This document shows positions 17,802 through 27,482 of a stretch of DNA of 64,000 nucleotides, piece after piece (within the stretch, counting starts at the first letter, position 1; every line of letters begins with the position of its first letter). Both the position numbers and the translations under genes were made by a program. The stretch comes from Eubacterium ramulus (GTDB lineage Bacteria > Bacillota > Clostridia > Lachnospirales > Lachnospiraceae), in the NCBI RefSeq assembly GCF_003122485.1, contig NZ_JRFU01000003.1, positions 1 to 64,000 of the forward strand, given 5' to 3'. Below the pieces are notes generated by a model. It searched no databases, was not told where the DNA came from, and saw only the letters and a program-made list of their open reading frames with translations.

Positions 17802-19031
17802 TTATTCACTGCTCCCCTGTTCCAGCATCGTTTCTATAAAAATGCCATACCCTTTCGTCGGATTATCGACAAAAACATGTGTCACTGCTCCGATCACTTT
17901 TCCATTTTGCAAAATCGGCGCACCGCTCATGCCCTGAATGATACCTCCGGTTTTCTCAATCAGCGTATCATCCGTCACCTGAAAGGCAATGCCTTTATTG
18001 GATTCCTGTGGATTCAGATCCACGTCTGTGATCGTGATATCATAAAGCTGGCGCGTATCTTCTAAGGTTACCAGAATCTGTGCCGGACCGGTTTCGATTT
18101 CTTGTTTGAATCCAATCTCCATGGCAGACGCTTCCTGCAAAACATCCGGCAAGCCTTCTAATCGACCGAAAATTCCATTTTTTGTATTTTTTGTAATTTC
18201 TCCAATCTCGTTGGCATGATTATAGTAAATCTGTCCCACCAGCTCTCCGGGAGAACCTTTCTCTCCGCGAATGATACTGAGAATCTGCGCCTGATAGGCA
18301 GTAGCTGACTGCATACTGACCAGATGCTCCACGTCAACATCCGTGATTCCATGCCCTAATGCACCGAATCTCCCCGCAGCCTCCACATAAGTCAGCGTCC
18401 CGATTCCTGCCAGATCATCCCTCACCCAGATACCAAGCTGATAATTTCCCGTATCATTTAATGCCGGACGCAGTTCACACTCCAGTGATTCGCCATCCCG
18501 CATTACAGAAAGGCACAAGACTTCCCCACCACTTTCTGCTACCGCCTGCTGCAATTCTTCTTTCTCCGATACCGTCGTTCCATTCACTGCCGTAATGTAA
18601 TCACCCGATTTCAAAATATGCGCCGCCGGACTTTCCACTGTTATGCCATTTTGCACAATATCGCTGATATCCACCACCAGAACACCATCCGTGTGGATAT
18701 AAATTCCAAACGGTGTCCCACAGGGAATCACCTGTGTTTCTTTTACAATGTGCACCGTCACGCACTTTACCGGAATAATCCCGAATAATCGGCAGGAAAC
18801 CTCATAACTGCTGCCGTTTATGTTTCCGGAAGAAGTTATCGTACCGTCCGTAGTTTCAAGCTTCGTTGTCACCGGCAAACCTTCTGCCAGCGCCACTTCT
18901 TCCCCCTGTAAAATGGATATGGTATCCGGAATGGCATCCACCAGCCACAAATATGCCGAACAGATCAGTATCACACAGAAAAACAGGAAGCTTTTTCTTC
19001 TGTATTTTTGATATTTTTTTAGCATCTGCAT
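17802..19031 (-). CDS. spoIVB: SpoIVB serine peptidase (sigma-K checkpoint)
   Basis: Forespore-secreted signalling protease that triggers sigma-K activation in the mother cell. The 409-residue protein has an N-terminal basic region plus one transmembrane/signal helix (about 13-33), a PDZ domain (about 115-205, SPAAHILKSGDYITAVNGTTV) and an S55 peptidase domain. The catalytic His lies in FGALGHGITDVD and the Ser in GMSGAPILQNGK, both at the family positions. It follows recN, but an intrinsic terminator lies between them, so it probably has its own, likely sporulation-specific, promoter. No clear sigma-G sequence was recognised. Seven Gs precede the start as an odd Shine-Dalgarno region. Confidence 0.95.
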   Translation of the reverse strand: MQMLKKYQKYRRKSFLFFCVILICSAYLWLVDAIPDTISILQGEEVALAEGLPVTTKLETTDGTITSSGNINGSSYEVSCRLFGIIPVKCVTVHIVKETQVIPCGTPFGIYIHTDGVLVVDISDIVQNGITVESPAAHILKSGDYITAVNGTTVSEKEELQQAVAESGGEVLCLSVMRDGESLECELRPALNDTGNYQLGIWVRDDLAGIGTLTYVEAAGRFGALGHGITDVDVEHLVSMQSATAYQAQILSIIRGEKGSPGELVGQIYYNHANEIGEITKNTKNGIFGRLEGLPDVLQEASAMEIGFKQEIETGPAQILVTLEDTRQLYDITITDVDLNPQESNKGIAFQVTDDTLIEKTGGIIQGMSGAPILQNGKVIGAVTHVFVDNPTKGYGIFIETMLEQGSSE

Positions 19032-19150
19032 GTCACCCCCCCATCTTTCTAAAGGAATTTTCTCTTATGTCCGAAATATTTAAAAATCAATTTTTTCTTG
19101 CTATGTTATCCATCACCTTTTCTTTTTCTCGCAATTATTACACGCATTCA

Positions 19151-19179
19151 AAAAAAGATACCCTTTTACAGGTATCTTT
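19151..19179 (-). terminator. intrinsic terminator after recN
   Basis: On the minus strand AAAGATACC and GGTATCTTT form a stem with an 8-base loop, followed by a T run. It lies about 40 bases past the recN stop and upstream of spoIVB. Confidence 0.8.
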
Positions 19180-19220
19180 CTGTTTTTATTATATGAATTT
19201 TAAATGATTTCACACAGGTA

Positions 19221-20897
19221 TTATCTTACCGCATCTGCCATTTCTTTCATCTCTTTCGCATTGGTCAACACCGCATCCGTAATCTTCACGCCGCCAAGCA
19301 TTCGGGCAAGTTCCTGAATACTTTCCTCGCGGTCCAGACTTCGGATATTGGAAATGGTAACATCTGCACTGGAAGTTTTTTCAATTAAAAAATGATGATC
19401 TGCCATGGCAGCGATCTGTGGTAAATGGGTAATACAGATGATCTGATGATTCTTTCCGGTAAGCTTGATCTTCTCCGCTACCATCTGTGCCGTTCTGCCA
19501 CTGATTCCACTGTCAATTTCATCAAAGATCAGTGTCTCGATCTCATCATTTTCTGCCAGAACCGTCTTTAATGCCAACATGATTCGGGATAACTCACCAC
19601 CGGAAGCAACGGCGTCCAGAGGCTTCAATGGTTCTCCCGGATTCGTGGAGATCATAAACCGTGTCTCATCCCATCCATTTGCGGTATAATGATCCAGTCT
19701 GCCAAATTCCATCTCAAACTGTACATCCAGGAAATTCAGATCCAGCAATGCCTGTCTGGTCTGGTCTGACAGCTCTTTTGCATATTTTTTTCGAATATCC
19801 GTTACTGTCTCACAGCAATGCTGTAATGTAGCTTCGCTGTTTCTTAATGTTCCCTCTAATTCGCTCCGATATTCTTCATAATGCTGTAATTGATCCAGTT
19901 TTTCCTCTTTTGTCTGCTTTTCCTGCAAAATACGTTCTATCGTTTTTCCATATTTTGCCTTTAAATGATTAATAAGATTCAGACGTTCTTCCACGCTCTG
20001 AAATGCTTCCTCGGAAAAATCCAGTTCCGACACATATCCTGCCAGATCTCGGTTAAAATCACTGAACAGACTTTCAATTTCTTCCAGCTGTTCTGAAAAA
20101 GCCGCAAAAGATTCGTCAAACTGAGAAACTGCGTGCAGTGCACGTACAGCACGTCCGATCTGATCTGCCGCATTATCGCTGCCTTCGGAACAAAGTTCCT
20201 GACATTCTGCCGCCGATTCCATGATCTTTCGTCCGTGGGACATCCGCCGGTAATCTTCTTCCAGCTCCTCATCCTCCCCGATTCGAAGATCTGCATTTTC
20301 GATTTCTTCTATCTCATACTGCAAAAAGGAAATCTCTCTTGCCTGCTGCTCCGCATCCAGAGAGGCTTCCTCCAGTTTTTTCCGAATCTCGGTATAATGT
20401 TCATATTCTTTTGTCAGTTCTGCTTTTGGTGCTTCCAGCTCCCGTTTTGCATAGGCATCCAGATACTTCATATGATTTCGCTTTGCCAGCAGTGATTCAT
20501 GCTCATGCTGTCCGTGAATATCAATGAGCAGTGATGCCACTTTTCGCATCAGTGCCTGAGAAACCGTTTCTGAATTGATCCGGCAGACGCTGCGTCCGCT
20601 GGCATAGATTTTTCGGCTCATGATGATCTCGCCATCTTCTGGATATACCTCAAGCTCACGCAATGCCGCTTCCTGTACCTTATGCTCCACAGAAAAAATC
20701 AGCTCCACCAGCGCAAATTCTGCATTTTCCCGCAGCATGGACTTGGAGACCTTTCCACCCAGTGCCAGATTCACGGAACCGATAATAATGGATTTACCGG
20801 CTCCGGTCTCACCAGATAAAATATTGAGTCCCGATCCAAAGGTCACCTCTGATTCTTCGATCAGTGCAAGATTTTTCACATGCAGGTTTAATAACAT
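19221..20897 (-). CDS. recN: DNA repair protein RecN
   Basis: SMC-like ATPase that acts early in double-strand break repair. The 558-residue protein has Walker A GETGAGKSI (about 30-38), a central coiled-coil pair rich in Glu, Lys and Leu (about 150-370), the ABC signature ASGGELSRIMLALK (about 444-457), Walker B LIFDEIDSGISG, and THLPQIAAMADHH as the switch His region. Length matches the family. It follows argR after 18 bases, as in many Firmicutes where ahrC-recN-spoIVB are neighbours. Confidence 0.97.
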   Translation of the reverse strand: MLLNLHVKNLALIEESEVTFGSGLNILSGETGAGKSIIIGSVNLALGGKVSKSMLRENAEFALVELIFSVEHKVQEAALRELEVYPEDGEIIMSRKIYASGRSVCRINSETVSQALMRKVASLLIDIHGQHEHESLLAKRNHMKYLDAYAKRELEAPKAELTKEYEHYTEIRKKLEEASLDAEQQAREISFLQYEIEEIENADLRIGEDEELEEDYRRMSHGRKIMESAAECQELCSEGSDNAADQIGRAVRALHAVSQFDESFAAFSEQLEEIESLFSDFNRDLAGYVSELDFSEEAFQSVEERLNLINHLKAKYGKTIERILQEKQTKEEKLDQLQHYEEYRSELEGTLRNSEATLQHCCETVTDIRKKYAKELSDQTRQALLDLNFLDVQFEMEFGRLDHYTANGWDETRFMISTNPGEPLKPLDAVASGGELSRIMLALKTVLAENDEIETLIFDEIDSGISGRTAQMVAEKIKLTGKNHQIICITHLPQIAAMADHHFLIEKTSSADVTISNIRSLDREESIQELARMLGGVKITDAVLTNAKEMKEMADAVR

Positions 20898-20915
20898 ACT
20901 CCTACTTCTCTCCTT

Positions 20916-21368
20916 CTACTCTCTCTGTAGTCCCCGAAGCCGCTGCATCAGTGCAGCTGTATCCTCCACCGTACGCACCGCGCACATAATGGTGTCATCC
21001 CCCGCAATACTGCCGACAATCTCATTACAGTCCATGGCATCTAAAGCAACCGCAACTGCCATGGCCATTCCGGAAACCGTCTTGATCACCAGAATATTTT
21101 GTGCCATATCCAGAGAAATCACACCGTCTTTGAAGACACGTCTGTATTTTTCCTCCAGATCCTGTCCCGCATCATAGAGGGAAGTATATTTCTGCTTTCC
21201 TCCTTTGATTGCTACCTTTGTCAGCTTTAATTCCCGGATATCACGGGATACCGTTGCCTGTGTCACCTTGTATCCTGCTTCATTAAGCCGGACACAGAGT
21301 TCCTCCTGCGTATCCACATCATATTTCCGTATAATTTCCAATATTTTTGCATGCCGTTTTGCTTTCAC
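20916..21368 (-). CDS. argR: arginine repressor ArgR/AhrC
   Basis: Arginine-dependent hexameric regulator of arginine biosynthesis and catabolism. The 150-residue protein has an N-terminal winged helix (about 1-70, RHAKILEIIRKYDVDTQEEL, then KVTQATVSRDIRELKL) and a C-terminal oligomerisation and Arg-binding domain (about 80-150, with SIAGDDTIMCAVRT holding the Asp pair that binds arginine). The start is taken as the GTG at 21368, because GGAGG lies eight bases upstream and it gives the usual family N-terminus; ATG codons further upstream add residues not typical of ArgR and lack a site. Its target ARG boxes were not seen in this window. Confidence 0.95.
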   Translation of the reverse strand: MKAKRHAKILEIIRKYDVDTQEELCVRLNEAGYKVTQATVSRDIRELKLTKVAIKGGKQKYTSLYDAGQDLEEKYRRVFKDGVISLDMAQNILVIKTVSGMAMAVAVALDAMDCNEIVGSIAGDDTIMCAVRTVEDTAALMQRLRGLQRE

Positions 21369-21463
21369 TTCTGGCACCTCCATAGCATGTCTCACATACC
21401 TAATCCCTATGTGTTACATCAAATATATTCTGTCTTTCCATATTCACCCAGTCTTTGCCGTTT

Positions 21464-22324
21464 TTAATGAATCTCCTGCATTTTTTTTCGCAGGATCTGT
21501 AAGAAGCTTAACTGATTCAGCTTCAGAATCTTTGCAGATTCCGGCGCTTTTTTAATATGAATACTGTCTCCGACTTTCATATGCACAAAGCGGTCTCCAT
21601 CGAAGCTGACCTCTGCCTCCTCGTCCTCCTCCTGGCGACGTTTTGCCAGAATGACGTCAATCTCCGCATCTGATCCGACTACGATACTTTTTGCCAGTGC
21701 ACTGTGCGGATTGATCGGCGTGATCAGCATCAGATCTGCTTTCGGATCGACGATCGGACCGCCCGCAGACATACTGTAACCGGTAGATCCTGTCGGTGTG
21801 GAAATAATGATACCATCGGCGCTGTAAGTTGCCAGATACTCTCCATTGACTGACACGATCAGATTGACGATCTGCGGCATGCCGCATCGATGGATCACAA
21901 TATCGTTCAGGGCAAATGTTGTTTTACCCGCATCATCCTTGGAATCACTTCCCGCGATCAGCATGCGTTCTTCCAACTCATACTGATCGTTAAACAGCTT
22001 GTCAATGGCATCAAATACCGTGCTTCGCTCCAGCTCACACAGATAACCTAACGTTCCCATATTGACACCGATCAGCGGAATCCCAATACTTGCCATATCT
22101 CTGGCTGCCCGTACCAGTGTACCGTCACCGCCAAGCACAATGATACAATCCGCATCTATGTCGGACTGCTCAAAACGCCGAAGATTGCGCTCACTCCATC
22201 CGGTTTTTGTGCTAACATAATGGGTGCAGGTTCCACCTTTTGCAATAATATAATCGGAAATGGCATTGGTAACTGCCAGATTCATATCTTTATGTTCGTT
22301 TGTGATGATAAAAAACTTTTTCAT
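21464..22324 (-). CDS. nadK: NAD kinase
   Basis: Phosphorylates NAD to NADP. The 286-residue protein starts MKKFFIITNEHKDMNLAV and has the GGDGTLVRAARD motif (catalytic Asp), NDIVIHRCG, and the conserved glycine-rich STPTGSTGYSMSAGGPIV. The ATG at 22324 was chosen because it begins the family sequence and lies four bases past the tlyA stop; an upstream in-frame ATG would overlap tlyA. A strong Shine-Dalgarno is lacking, so translational coupling to tlyA is likely. nadK lies between tlyA and argR, a position where B. subtilis has no such gene. Confidence 0.95.
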   Translation of the reverse strand: MKKFFIITNEHKDMNLAVTNAISDYIIAKGGTCTHYVSTKTGWSERNLRRFEQSDIDADCIIVLGGDGTLVRAARDMASIGIPLIGVNMGTLGYLCELERSTVFDAIDKLFNDQYELEERMLIAGSDSKDDAGKTTFALNDIVIHRCGMPQIVNLIVSVNGEYLATYSADGIIISTPTGSTGYSMSAGGPIVDPKADLMLITPINPHSALAKSIVVGSDAEIDVILAKRRQEEDEEAEVSFDGDRFVHMKVGDSIHIKKAPESAKILKLNQLSFLQILRKKMQEIH

Positions 22325-22328
22325 AATA

Positions 22329-23132
22329 TTACTTATCAAGCTCTGCATGTGCAGCTTCTACGACTGCCACCGGATCAACGCTTTCCTCCTTTGTCGCAGT
22401 TTCGCTTTTCTGGATGTGCACCAGATACTCAATATTTCCCTCCGGTCCTTTGATCGGAGAATAGGAAAGGTGCAGCACGGAAAATCCGTGTTCCAGCGCA
22501 AAGGATACAATGCGCTCTACCACTTCCAGATGTACTGCCTTGTCTCTGACCACGCCTTTTTTGCCGACTTTTTCACGTCCTGCCTCAAACTGTGGTTTGA
22601 TAAGACAAACCATCTGTCCGCCGTCTCTTAAGAGATTTCTTGCAGGCTCTAAAATTTTCGTCAGTGAGATAAAGGAAACGTCCACCGATGCAAAATCTAG
22701 CACATCATCGATATCCTCCGGTGTCACGTAACGGATATTGGTTTTCTCCATGCAGACCACACGCGGATCCTGACGCAGCTTCCAGGCAAATTGTCCATAT
22801 CCGACATCCACAGAATATACCTTTGTGGCACCGTTCTGTAACATGCAGTCCGTAAAACCACCGGTGGAAGCACCGATATCCATACAAATGTCACCCTCTA
22901 ACGTCAGATCAAACTCATTCATGGCTTTCTCCAGTTTCAGACCGCCACGACTGACGTATTTTAACGTGTTTCCATGAATCTCAATCGGGACATTTTCATC
23001 AAAAGAGGAACCTGCTTTATCTTCCCGCTGATTGTTGACAAATACATTTCCTTCCATAATCATTGCTTTTGCCTTTTCTCTGGAAGGAGCCAGATTTCTT
23101 TTTACCAGTAATATATCCAGTCTTTCTTTCAT
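22329..23132 (-). CDS. tlyA: TlyA family rRNA 2'-O-methyltransferase
   Basis: A 267-residue protein with an N-terminal S4 RNA-binding domain (about 1-65, RLDILLVKRNLAPSREKAKA) and an FtsJ-like SAM methyltransferase domain (GASTGGFTDCMLQNGA as motif I; ASVDVSFISLTKILEPA; CLIKPQFEAGREKVGKKG). TlyA methylates ribose at 16S C1409 and 23S C1920 in mycobacteria; Firmicutes homologues (YqxC) are assumed to be similar. It lies between dxs and nadK in a tight operon. Confidence 0.92.
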   Translation of the reverse strand: MKERLDILLVKRNLAPSREKAKAMIMEGNVFVNNQREDKAGSSFDENVPIEIHGNTLKYVSRGGLKLEKAMNEFDLTLEGDICMDIGASTGGFTDCMLQNGATKVYSVDVGYGQFAWKLRQDPRVVCMEKTNIRYVTPEDIDDVLDFASVDVSFISLTKILEPARNLLRDGGQMVCLIKPQFEAGREKVGKKGVVRDKAVHLEVVERIVSFALEHGFSVLHLSYSPIKGPEGNIEYLVHIQKSETATKEESVDPVAVVEAAHAELDK

Positions 23133-23169
23133 CTTCGTTTTTTATATCCTTTAATCCTAATTTTTTATC

Positions 23170-25035
23170 CTAAATGGTTTTGTATGTCTCAATAATTTTC
23201 TCTGCCATGCTCTGTGCATCCAGACCGATCCGCTCATGTAACTGGGAAACCGTTCCATGCTGTACGAACTGATCGTCAATGCCGAAATGAAGTACTTTTG
23301 TATTCACATTTGACGCACTTAAGAAAGCTGCTGCTGCATAACCGAAACCACCACGCAAAACGTTTTCCTCCATGGTGACGATCAACAAATGCTCCTTTGC
23401 TGCTTTCAGAAGTGTTTCCTGATCCAGCGGTTTTACAAAACGGACATTAATCAGCGAACAGTCATAGCCTCTCTCATGAAGGATCTCATGTACCTTCACA
23501 GCTTCTTCTACCATGTTTCCAACGGCAAAGATCGCAATCTGCATTTCTTCACAGAGCCATTCACTCTTTCCATAACAGATCGGTGCACGGTGCTCTTTCA
23601 GACCGTCATAGGCAGTTCCACGCGGATACCGCACTGCCACCGGTCCATTCTGCCGGAATGCAAACCGAAGCATATCTGCAAGCTCCCATTTATTTTTCGG
23701 TGCAAGCACCGTCATATTCGGGATCATTCCCATATAGGACAGATCAAACACGCCCTGATGCGTCTCACCGTCTGCACCAACCAGACCTGCACGGTCAATG
23801 GCAAATACAACTGGGAGATTCTGCATACAGACATCATGTACAACCTGGTCAAATCCCCTCTGCAAAAAGGAAGAATACACCGCAAATACCGGATGCAGTC
23901 CCGCTGCCGCAAGTCCTGCTGCAAAAGTGACTGCATGTCCTTCCGCAATTCCCACATCAAAAAATCTGGCAGGATATTCCGAACGGAACCGTTTTAAACC
24001 GGTACCGTCTGCCATAGCAGCCGTAATTGCCACAACTTCATCATTTTTTGCAGCAATCTTACAGATTACCGTAGAAAACACATCGGTATAGGTTGCTTTT
24101 TCCTTTTTTGCCAAAGCTTTTCCAGTCGCAATATCAAACGGTCCTGTGCCATGGAAATGCGCCGGATGTTCTTCTGCCGGCAGATAGCCAAGTCCTTTCT
24201 CTGTCTGTACATGTACAACTACTGGTCCGTTGACCTTCTTTGCTTCCTGCAAAATCCGAACCATATCGTTCAGATTGTGTCCGTCCACCGGTCCCAGATA
24301 CGTCACTCCCATATTTTCAAAGATCATACCCGGAATCAGAAGCTGTTTTAAACTGCTTTTTGTCTTGCGGATTCTGCGCACCACACGTTCACCATACGGC
24401 AGACGCTCCAGAGAACTGTGTACCCCGGACTTAAATTCCTGATATGCCTCTGCGGTTCGCAGAGAAGCAAGATGTTGGGAAAGTCCTCCCACATTTTCAG
24501 AAATAGACATCTTATTATCGTTTAATACAATGATCAGATTGGTATTCAGCTCTGCTGCATTGTTCAATGCCTCAAATGCCATACCACCGGTCAATGCACC
24601 GTCTCCGATCACAGAAACCACATTGTAGTCTTCCCCAAGCAAATCTCTGGCTCTTGCAAATCCAAGTCCTGCGGAAATGGATGTAGAGCTGTGTCCTGTA
24701 TCAAAGCAGTCACAGTCACTTTCCGACCGTTTTGGAAAACCACTCATGCCATCTAACTGCCGCAGATGGTCAAACTCATTCTTCCGTCCGGTCAGGATCT
24801 TGTGTGTATAAGACTGATGTCCCACATCCCAGATCAGTTTATCCTCCGGAAAGTTCAACACCAGATGCAACGCCATCGTAAGCTCCACAGCACCCAGATT
24901 GGATGCCAGATGCCCTCCGGTTTTGGAAAGATGCTCGATCAGAAACTGCCGGATCTCTCCGGGCAATTCTTCCAACTGCGTCTCACTTAAATATTTTATA
25001 TCATTTGGTTGATTAATTCGATCTAATACCGACAT
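23170..25035 (-). CDS. dxs: 1-deoxy-D-xylulose-5-phosphate synthase
   Basis: First enzyme of the MEP isoprenoid pathway: condenses pyruvate and glyceraldehyde-3-phosphate, using thiamine diphosphate and Mg. The 621-residue length is typical. Visible motifs are DVGHQSYTHKILTGR (catalytic His), the TPP/Mg motif GDGALTGGMAFEALNNA, the transketolase central domain with DVGIAEGHAVTFAAGLA, and VRYPRG. GAGG precedes the ATG. ispA lies immediately upstream in the operon, so isoprenoid precursor entry and chain elongation are coupled. Confidence 0.97.
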   Translation of the reverse strand: MSVLDRINQPNDIKYLSETQLEELPGEIRQFLIEHLSKTGGHLASNLGAVELTMALHLVLNFPEDKLIWDVGHQSYTHKILTGRKNEFDHLRQLDGMSGFPKRSESDCDCFDTGHSSTSISAGLGFARARDLLGEDYNVVSVIGDGALTGGMAFEALNNAAELNTNLIIVLNDNKMSISENVGGLSQHLASLRTAEAYQEFKSGVHSSLERLPYGERVVRRIRKTKSSLKQLLIPGMIFENMGVTYLGPVDGHNLNDMVRILQEAKKVNGPVVVHVQTEKGLGYLPAEEHPAHFHGTGPFDIATGKALAKKEKATYTDVFSTVICKIAAKNDEVVAITAAMADGTGLKRFRSEYPARFFDVGIAEGHAVTFAAGLAAAGLHPVFAVYSSFLQRGFDQVVHDVCMQNLPVVFAIDRAGLVGADGETHQGVFDLSYMGMIPNMTVLAPKNKWELADMLRFAFRQNGPVAVRYPRGTAYDGLKEHRAPICYGKSEWLCEEMQIAIFAVGNMVEEAVKVHEILHERGYDCSLINVRFVKPLDQETLLKAAKEHLLIVTMEENVLRGGFGYAAAAFLSASNVNTKVLHFGIDDQFVQHGTVSQLHERIGLDAQSMAEKIIETYKTI

Positions 25036-25044
25036 TTTTATCCT

Positions 25045-25932
25045 CTATTTTTTTCTGTGAATCAGGTATGCTACCAATTCATCCAGATAACCATTTTTTT
25101 CTTTCAGAGAGGCAAGGCCGTCCAATGCTCTCTGTGATATTTCTTCCACGTCCTTCTGTGCCTGTTCCAGTCCACGGATTGTCACATAAGTTGTCTTGTG
25201 GTTTTTCTCATCGCTTCCGATCGGTTTTCCCAGTGTCTCCATATCACTGGTGACATCTAAAATGTCATCCTGAATCTGAAATGCCAGACCGATATCTCCG
25301 GCAACCTGTAGGATCACATTCTGTGCTTCCTCATCAGCACCGGCAAGCACCGCTCCGATCAGCATAGAAGCCTCGATCAGTGCCCCGGTCTTCAGATCAT
25401 AGATAAAATCCAGTTTTTCCCGCTCTAACGGTAATCCCTCAGATTCCACATCAGCGACCTGTCCGCCAAGCATGCCATAAATACCGGCTTTTTGTGCTAA
25501 CAGCTGCATCGCTTTTGCCACATTCGGATTGCCCGGCTCCAACATCAACCCTTTGCACGCTGTCTCAAATGCAAAATTCAGCAATGCATCACCGGCAAGG
25601 ATTCCCATTGCTTCTCCATATACGACATGTGTCGTTTTTCTTCCACGGCGATAATCATCATTATCCATTGCCGGAAGATCATCATGGATCAGGGAATACG
25701 TATGGATCATCTCAATTGCTGCCATAAATGGCTCAATCGCTTTGGAGCTGCCACCAAACAGACGATACGTTTCCAGCATCAGCATTGGGCGCAGACGTTT
25801 TCCGCCTGCCAGAAAACTGTAATTCATTGCCTCCATGACCGTCTTCTGATACCCCTCCTCTGCCGGAAGAAATTTTACAATAATATCTTCCACCTCTTTG
25901 GTATGCTCCATTATTTTTTCTTTGATTTCCAT
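25045..25932 (-). CDS. ispA: polyprenyl synthetase (farnesyl/geranyl diphosphate synthase)
   Basis: Elongates IPP and DMAPP to C10-C15 diphosphates. The 295-residue protein has the first Asp-rich motif SLIHDDLPAMDNDDYRRGR (FARM), the second in QIQDDILDVTSD (SARM), and the conserved GGKRLRPML near residue 45. A chain-length near C15 is suggested by similarity to IspA, but product length was not tested. GGAGAGG precedes the ATG. It sits between xseB and dxs, the usual order in Firmicutes. Confidence 0.93.
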   Translation of the reverse strand: MEIKEKIMEHTKEVEDIIVKFLPAEEGYQKTVMEAMNYSFLAGGKRLRPMLMLETYRLFGGSSKAIEPFMAAIEMIHTYSLIHDDLPAMDNDDYRRGRKTTHVVYGEAMGILAGDALLNFAFETACKGLMLEPGNPNVAKAMQLLAQKAGIYGMLGGQVADVESEGLPLEREKLDFIYDLKTGALIEASMLIGAVLAGADEEAQNVILQVAGDIGLAFQIQDDILDVTSDMETLGKPIGSDEKNHKTTYVTIRGLEQAQKDVEEISQRALDGLASLKEKNGYLDELVAYLIHRKK

Positions 25933-25946
25933 ATTCCGTACCTCTC

Positions 25947-26207
25947 CTATGCAAAAGGAACTTCCGTTCCATCCTCTGCGATCACCATCATCTTTTTCTC
26001 TACCAGATCCAGCTTTTCATTACAGCTTCGAATGTCCTTCATCCCCTGCTCATACAGAGAGAACGCATCCTCCAGTGAAATATCCGGATCTTCCATATTG
26101 TTAAGAATCCCGTCCAGACGTGCAAACAGCTCCTCCAGAGATGGCTGACGCTCCTGTCCGGCTTCTGTATCTTTTTCTGATGCCTGATTTACTTCCATAT
26201 TGTGCAT
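25947..26207 (-). CDS. xseB: exodeoxyribonuclease VII small subunit
   Basis: Small subunit of the single-strand-specific exonuclease VII. An 86-residue, acidic, helical protein. The core SLEELFARLDGILNNMEDPD followed by ISLEDAFSLYEQGMK is diagnostic of XseB. It follows xseA and precedes ispA. The ATG at 26207 is only two bases from AGAGG; the ATG three codons later is an alternative, so the start is uncertain by three residues. Confidence 0.92.
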   Translation of the reverse strand: MHNMEVNQASEKDTEAGQERQPSLEELFARLDGILNNMEDPDISLEDAFSLYEQGMKDIRSCNEKLDLVEKKMMVIAEDGTEVPFA

Positions 26208-26270
26208 TTCCTCTATACTGACTGCTCTCCATTTTCTGAGAACTTTCTTCGCAAAAAATGTCCGCAGATA

Positions 26271-27482
26271 TTATTCTTTCTTCTTAATCTGGCGCACTTC
26301 GGCTTCAATCGTGCCATCCAGCATATGCGCTGTAAAATGGTCTCCCGGATGCAGCTTAGCTGCCTGCTGCAACGGCTTTCCATCCGAATCTGCCAGAAAC
26401 GCATACGGTCCCTGCAATTTTTTTAATGGAGAAACACCTTCCAGTCTCGCCGCATACATTTCCAGTCTGTGCCGTTTCTGCCGCAGAATCTCCTGCATTT
26501 TACGTTCTAATGCTTCCTCCTGATCCGTAAGATACTGTCTTTTTTGCAGTAACTGATTTTTCGGATGCAGATTCTGCAAGCGCAACTGATATTCCCGCAG
26601 AAAACTTCTCTTTTTCTCAATCTGCTGCTGCAGACGCCGCATGAGCAGTTCTCGTCCGTTTTGAAGCATATCCAGTACCCGGTCAACCTCAAACACTGCC
26701 AGCTCTGCTGCTGCAGAAGGTGTCGGTGCCCGCAGATCTGCCACATAATCGGCAATGGTAAAATCCGTCTCATGTCCCACCGCGGAAATGATTGGAATCG
26801 GACATTCAAAAATAGCCCGTGCGACAATTTCTTCGTTAAATGCCCACAGGTCTTCCATTGAACCACCGCCCCTGCCAACAATGATCACATCCACATTTTT
26901 TGCTTCCAGCGCGTGAATGCCCTGCACGATAGATGCCGCAGCGTACTCGCCCTGCACCAGTGCCGGATACAAAATCATCTGTACGTAAGGGTTTCTCCGG
27001 TGTGAAATATTCTGAATATCGCGGACAGCAGCTCCGGTTGGTGCTGTCACAACACCTACCCGGGATACAAAACGTGGAATCGGCTGCTTGTACTCTTCCG
27101 CAAACATGCCCATTTCTTCCAGTTCCTTCTTTGTCTCCATAAATTTCTGATAAAGAAGTCCTGCGCCCTCCCGGGAAATTTCTTCCGCATAAAGCTGATA
27201 TTTTCCGTCTCTCTCGTAAATCCGGATCGCTCCGATCACCACAACACGGTCGCCCTCTTTCATACGAAAAGGCAGTCCCCGTGCTGCCTGTGTCCGAAAC
27301 ATGATCGCTTTGAGCACACCGGTCTCATCTTTCAAAGTGAAATAAATGTGCCCGGAAGAATGATATTTGCAGTCAGACACTTCCCCACGTACCGCAACAT
27401 GATTCATCATAAAATCCTGAGCAAACATATTGCGGATATACGTGTTTATCTGTCCGACGGAATAGACATTTCGTTGTTTCAT
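26271..27482 (-). CDS. xseA: exodeoxyribonuclease VII large subunit
   Basis: Catalytic subunit of exonuclease VII. The 403-residue protein has an N-terminal OB-fold (about 1-100, VRGEVSDCKYHSSGHIYFTL) and the XseA catalytic domain with VGVVTAPTGAAVRDI, VIIVGRGGGSMEDLWAFN and SAVGHETDFTIADYVADLRAPTPS split over residues 150-265, then a coiled-coil region. Its ATG overlaps the nusB stop by four bases (ATGA), implying translational coupling. Confidence 0.95.
   Translation of the reverse strand: MKQRNVYSVGQINTYIRNMFAQDFMMNHVAVRGEVSDCKYHSSGHIYFTLKDETGVLKAIMFRTQAARGLPFRMKEGDRVVVIGAIRIYERDGKYQLYAEEISREGAGLLYQKFMETKKELEEMGMFAEEYKQPIPRFVSRVGVVTAPTGAAVRDIQNISHRRNPYVQMILYPALVQGEYAAASIVQGIHALEAKNVDVIIVGRGGGSMEDLWAFNEEIVARAIFECPIPIISAVGHETDFTIADYVADLRAPTPSAAAELAVFEVDRVLDMLQNGRELLMRRLQQQIEKKRSFLREYQLRLQNLHPKNQLLQKRQYLTDQEEALERKMQEILRQKRHRLEMYAARLEGVSPLKKLQGPYAFLADSDGKPLQQAAKLHPGDHFTAHMLDGTIEAEVRQIKKKE

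Noticed and set aside
20339-21177. Plus-strand open frames opposite recN and argR
   Set aside because: They are shadows of conserved genes, with no ribosome binding sites or recognisable domains.
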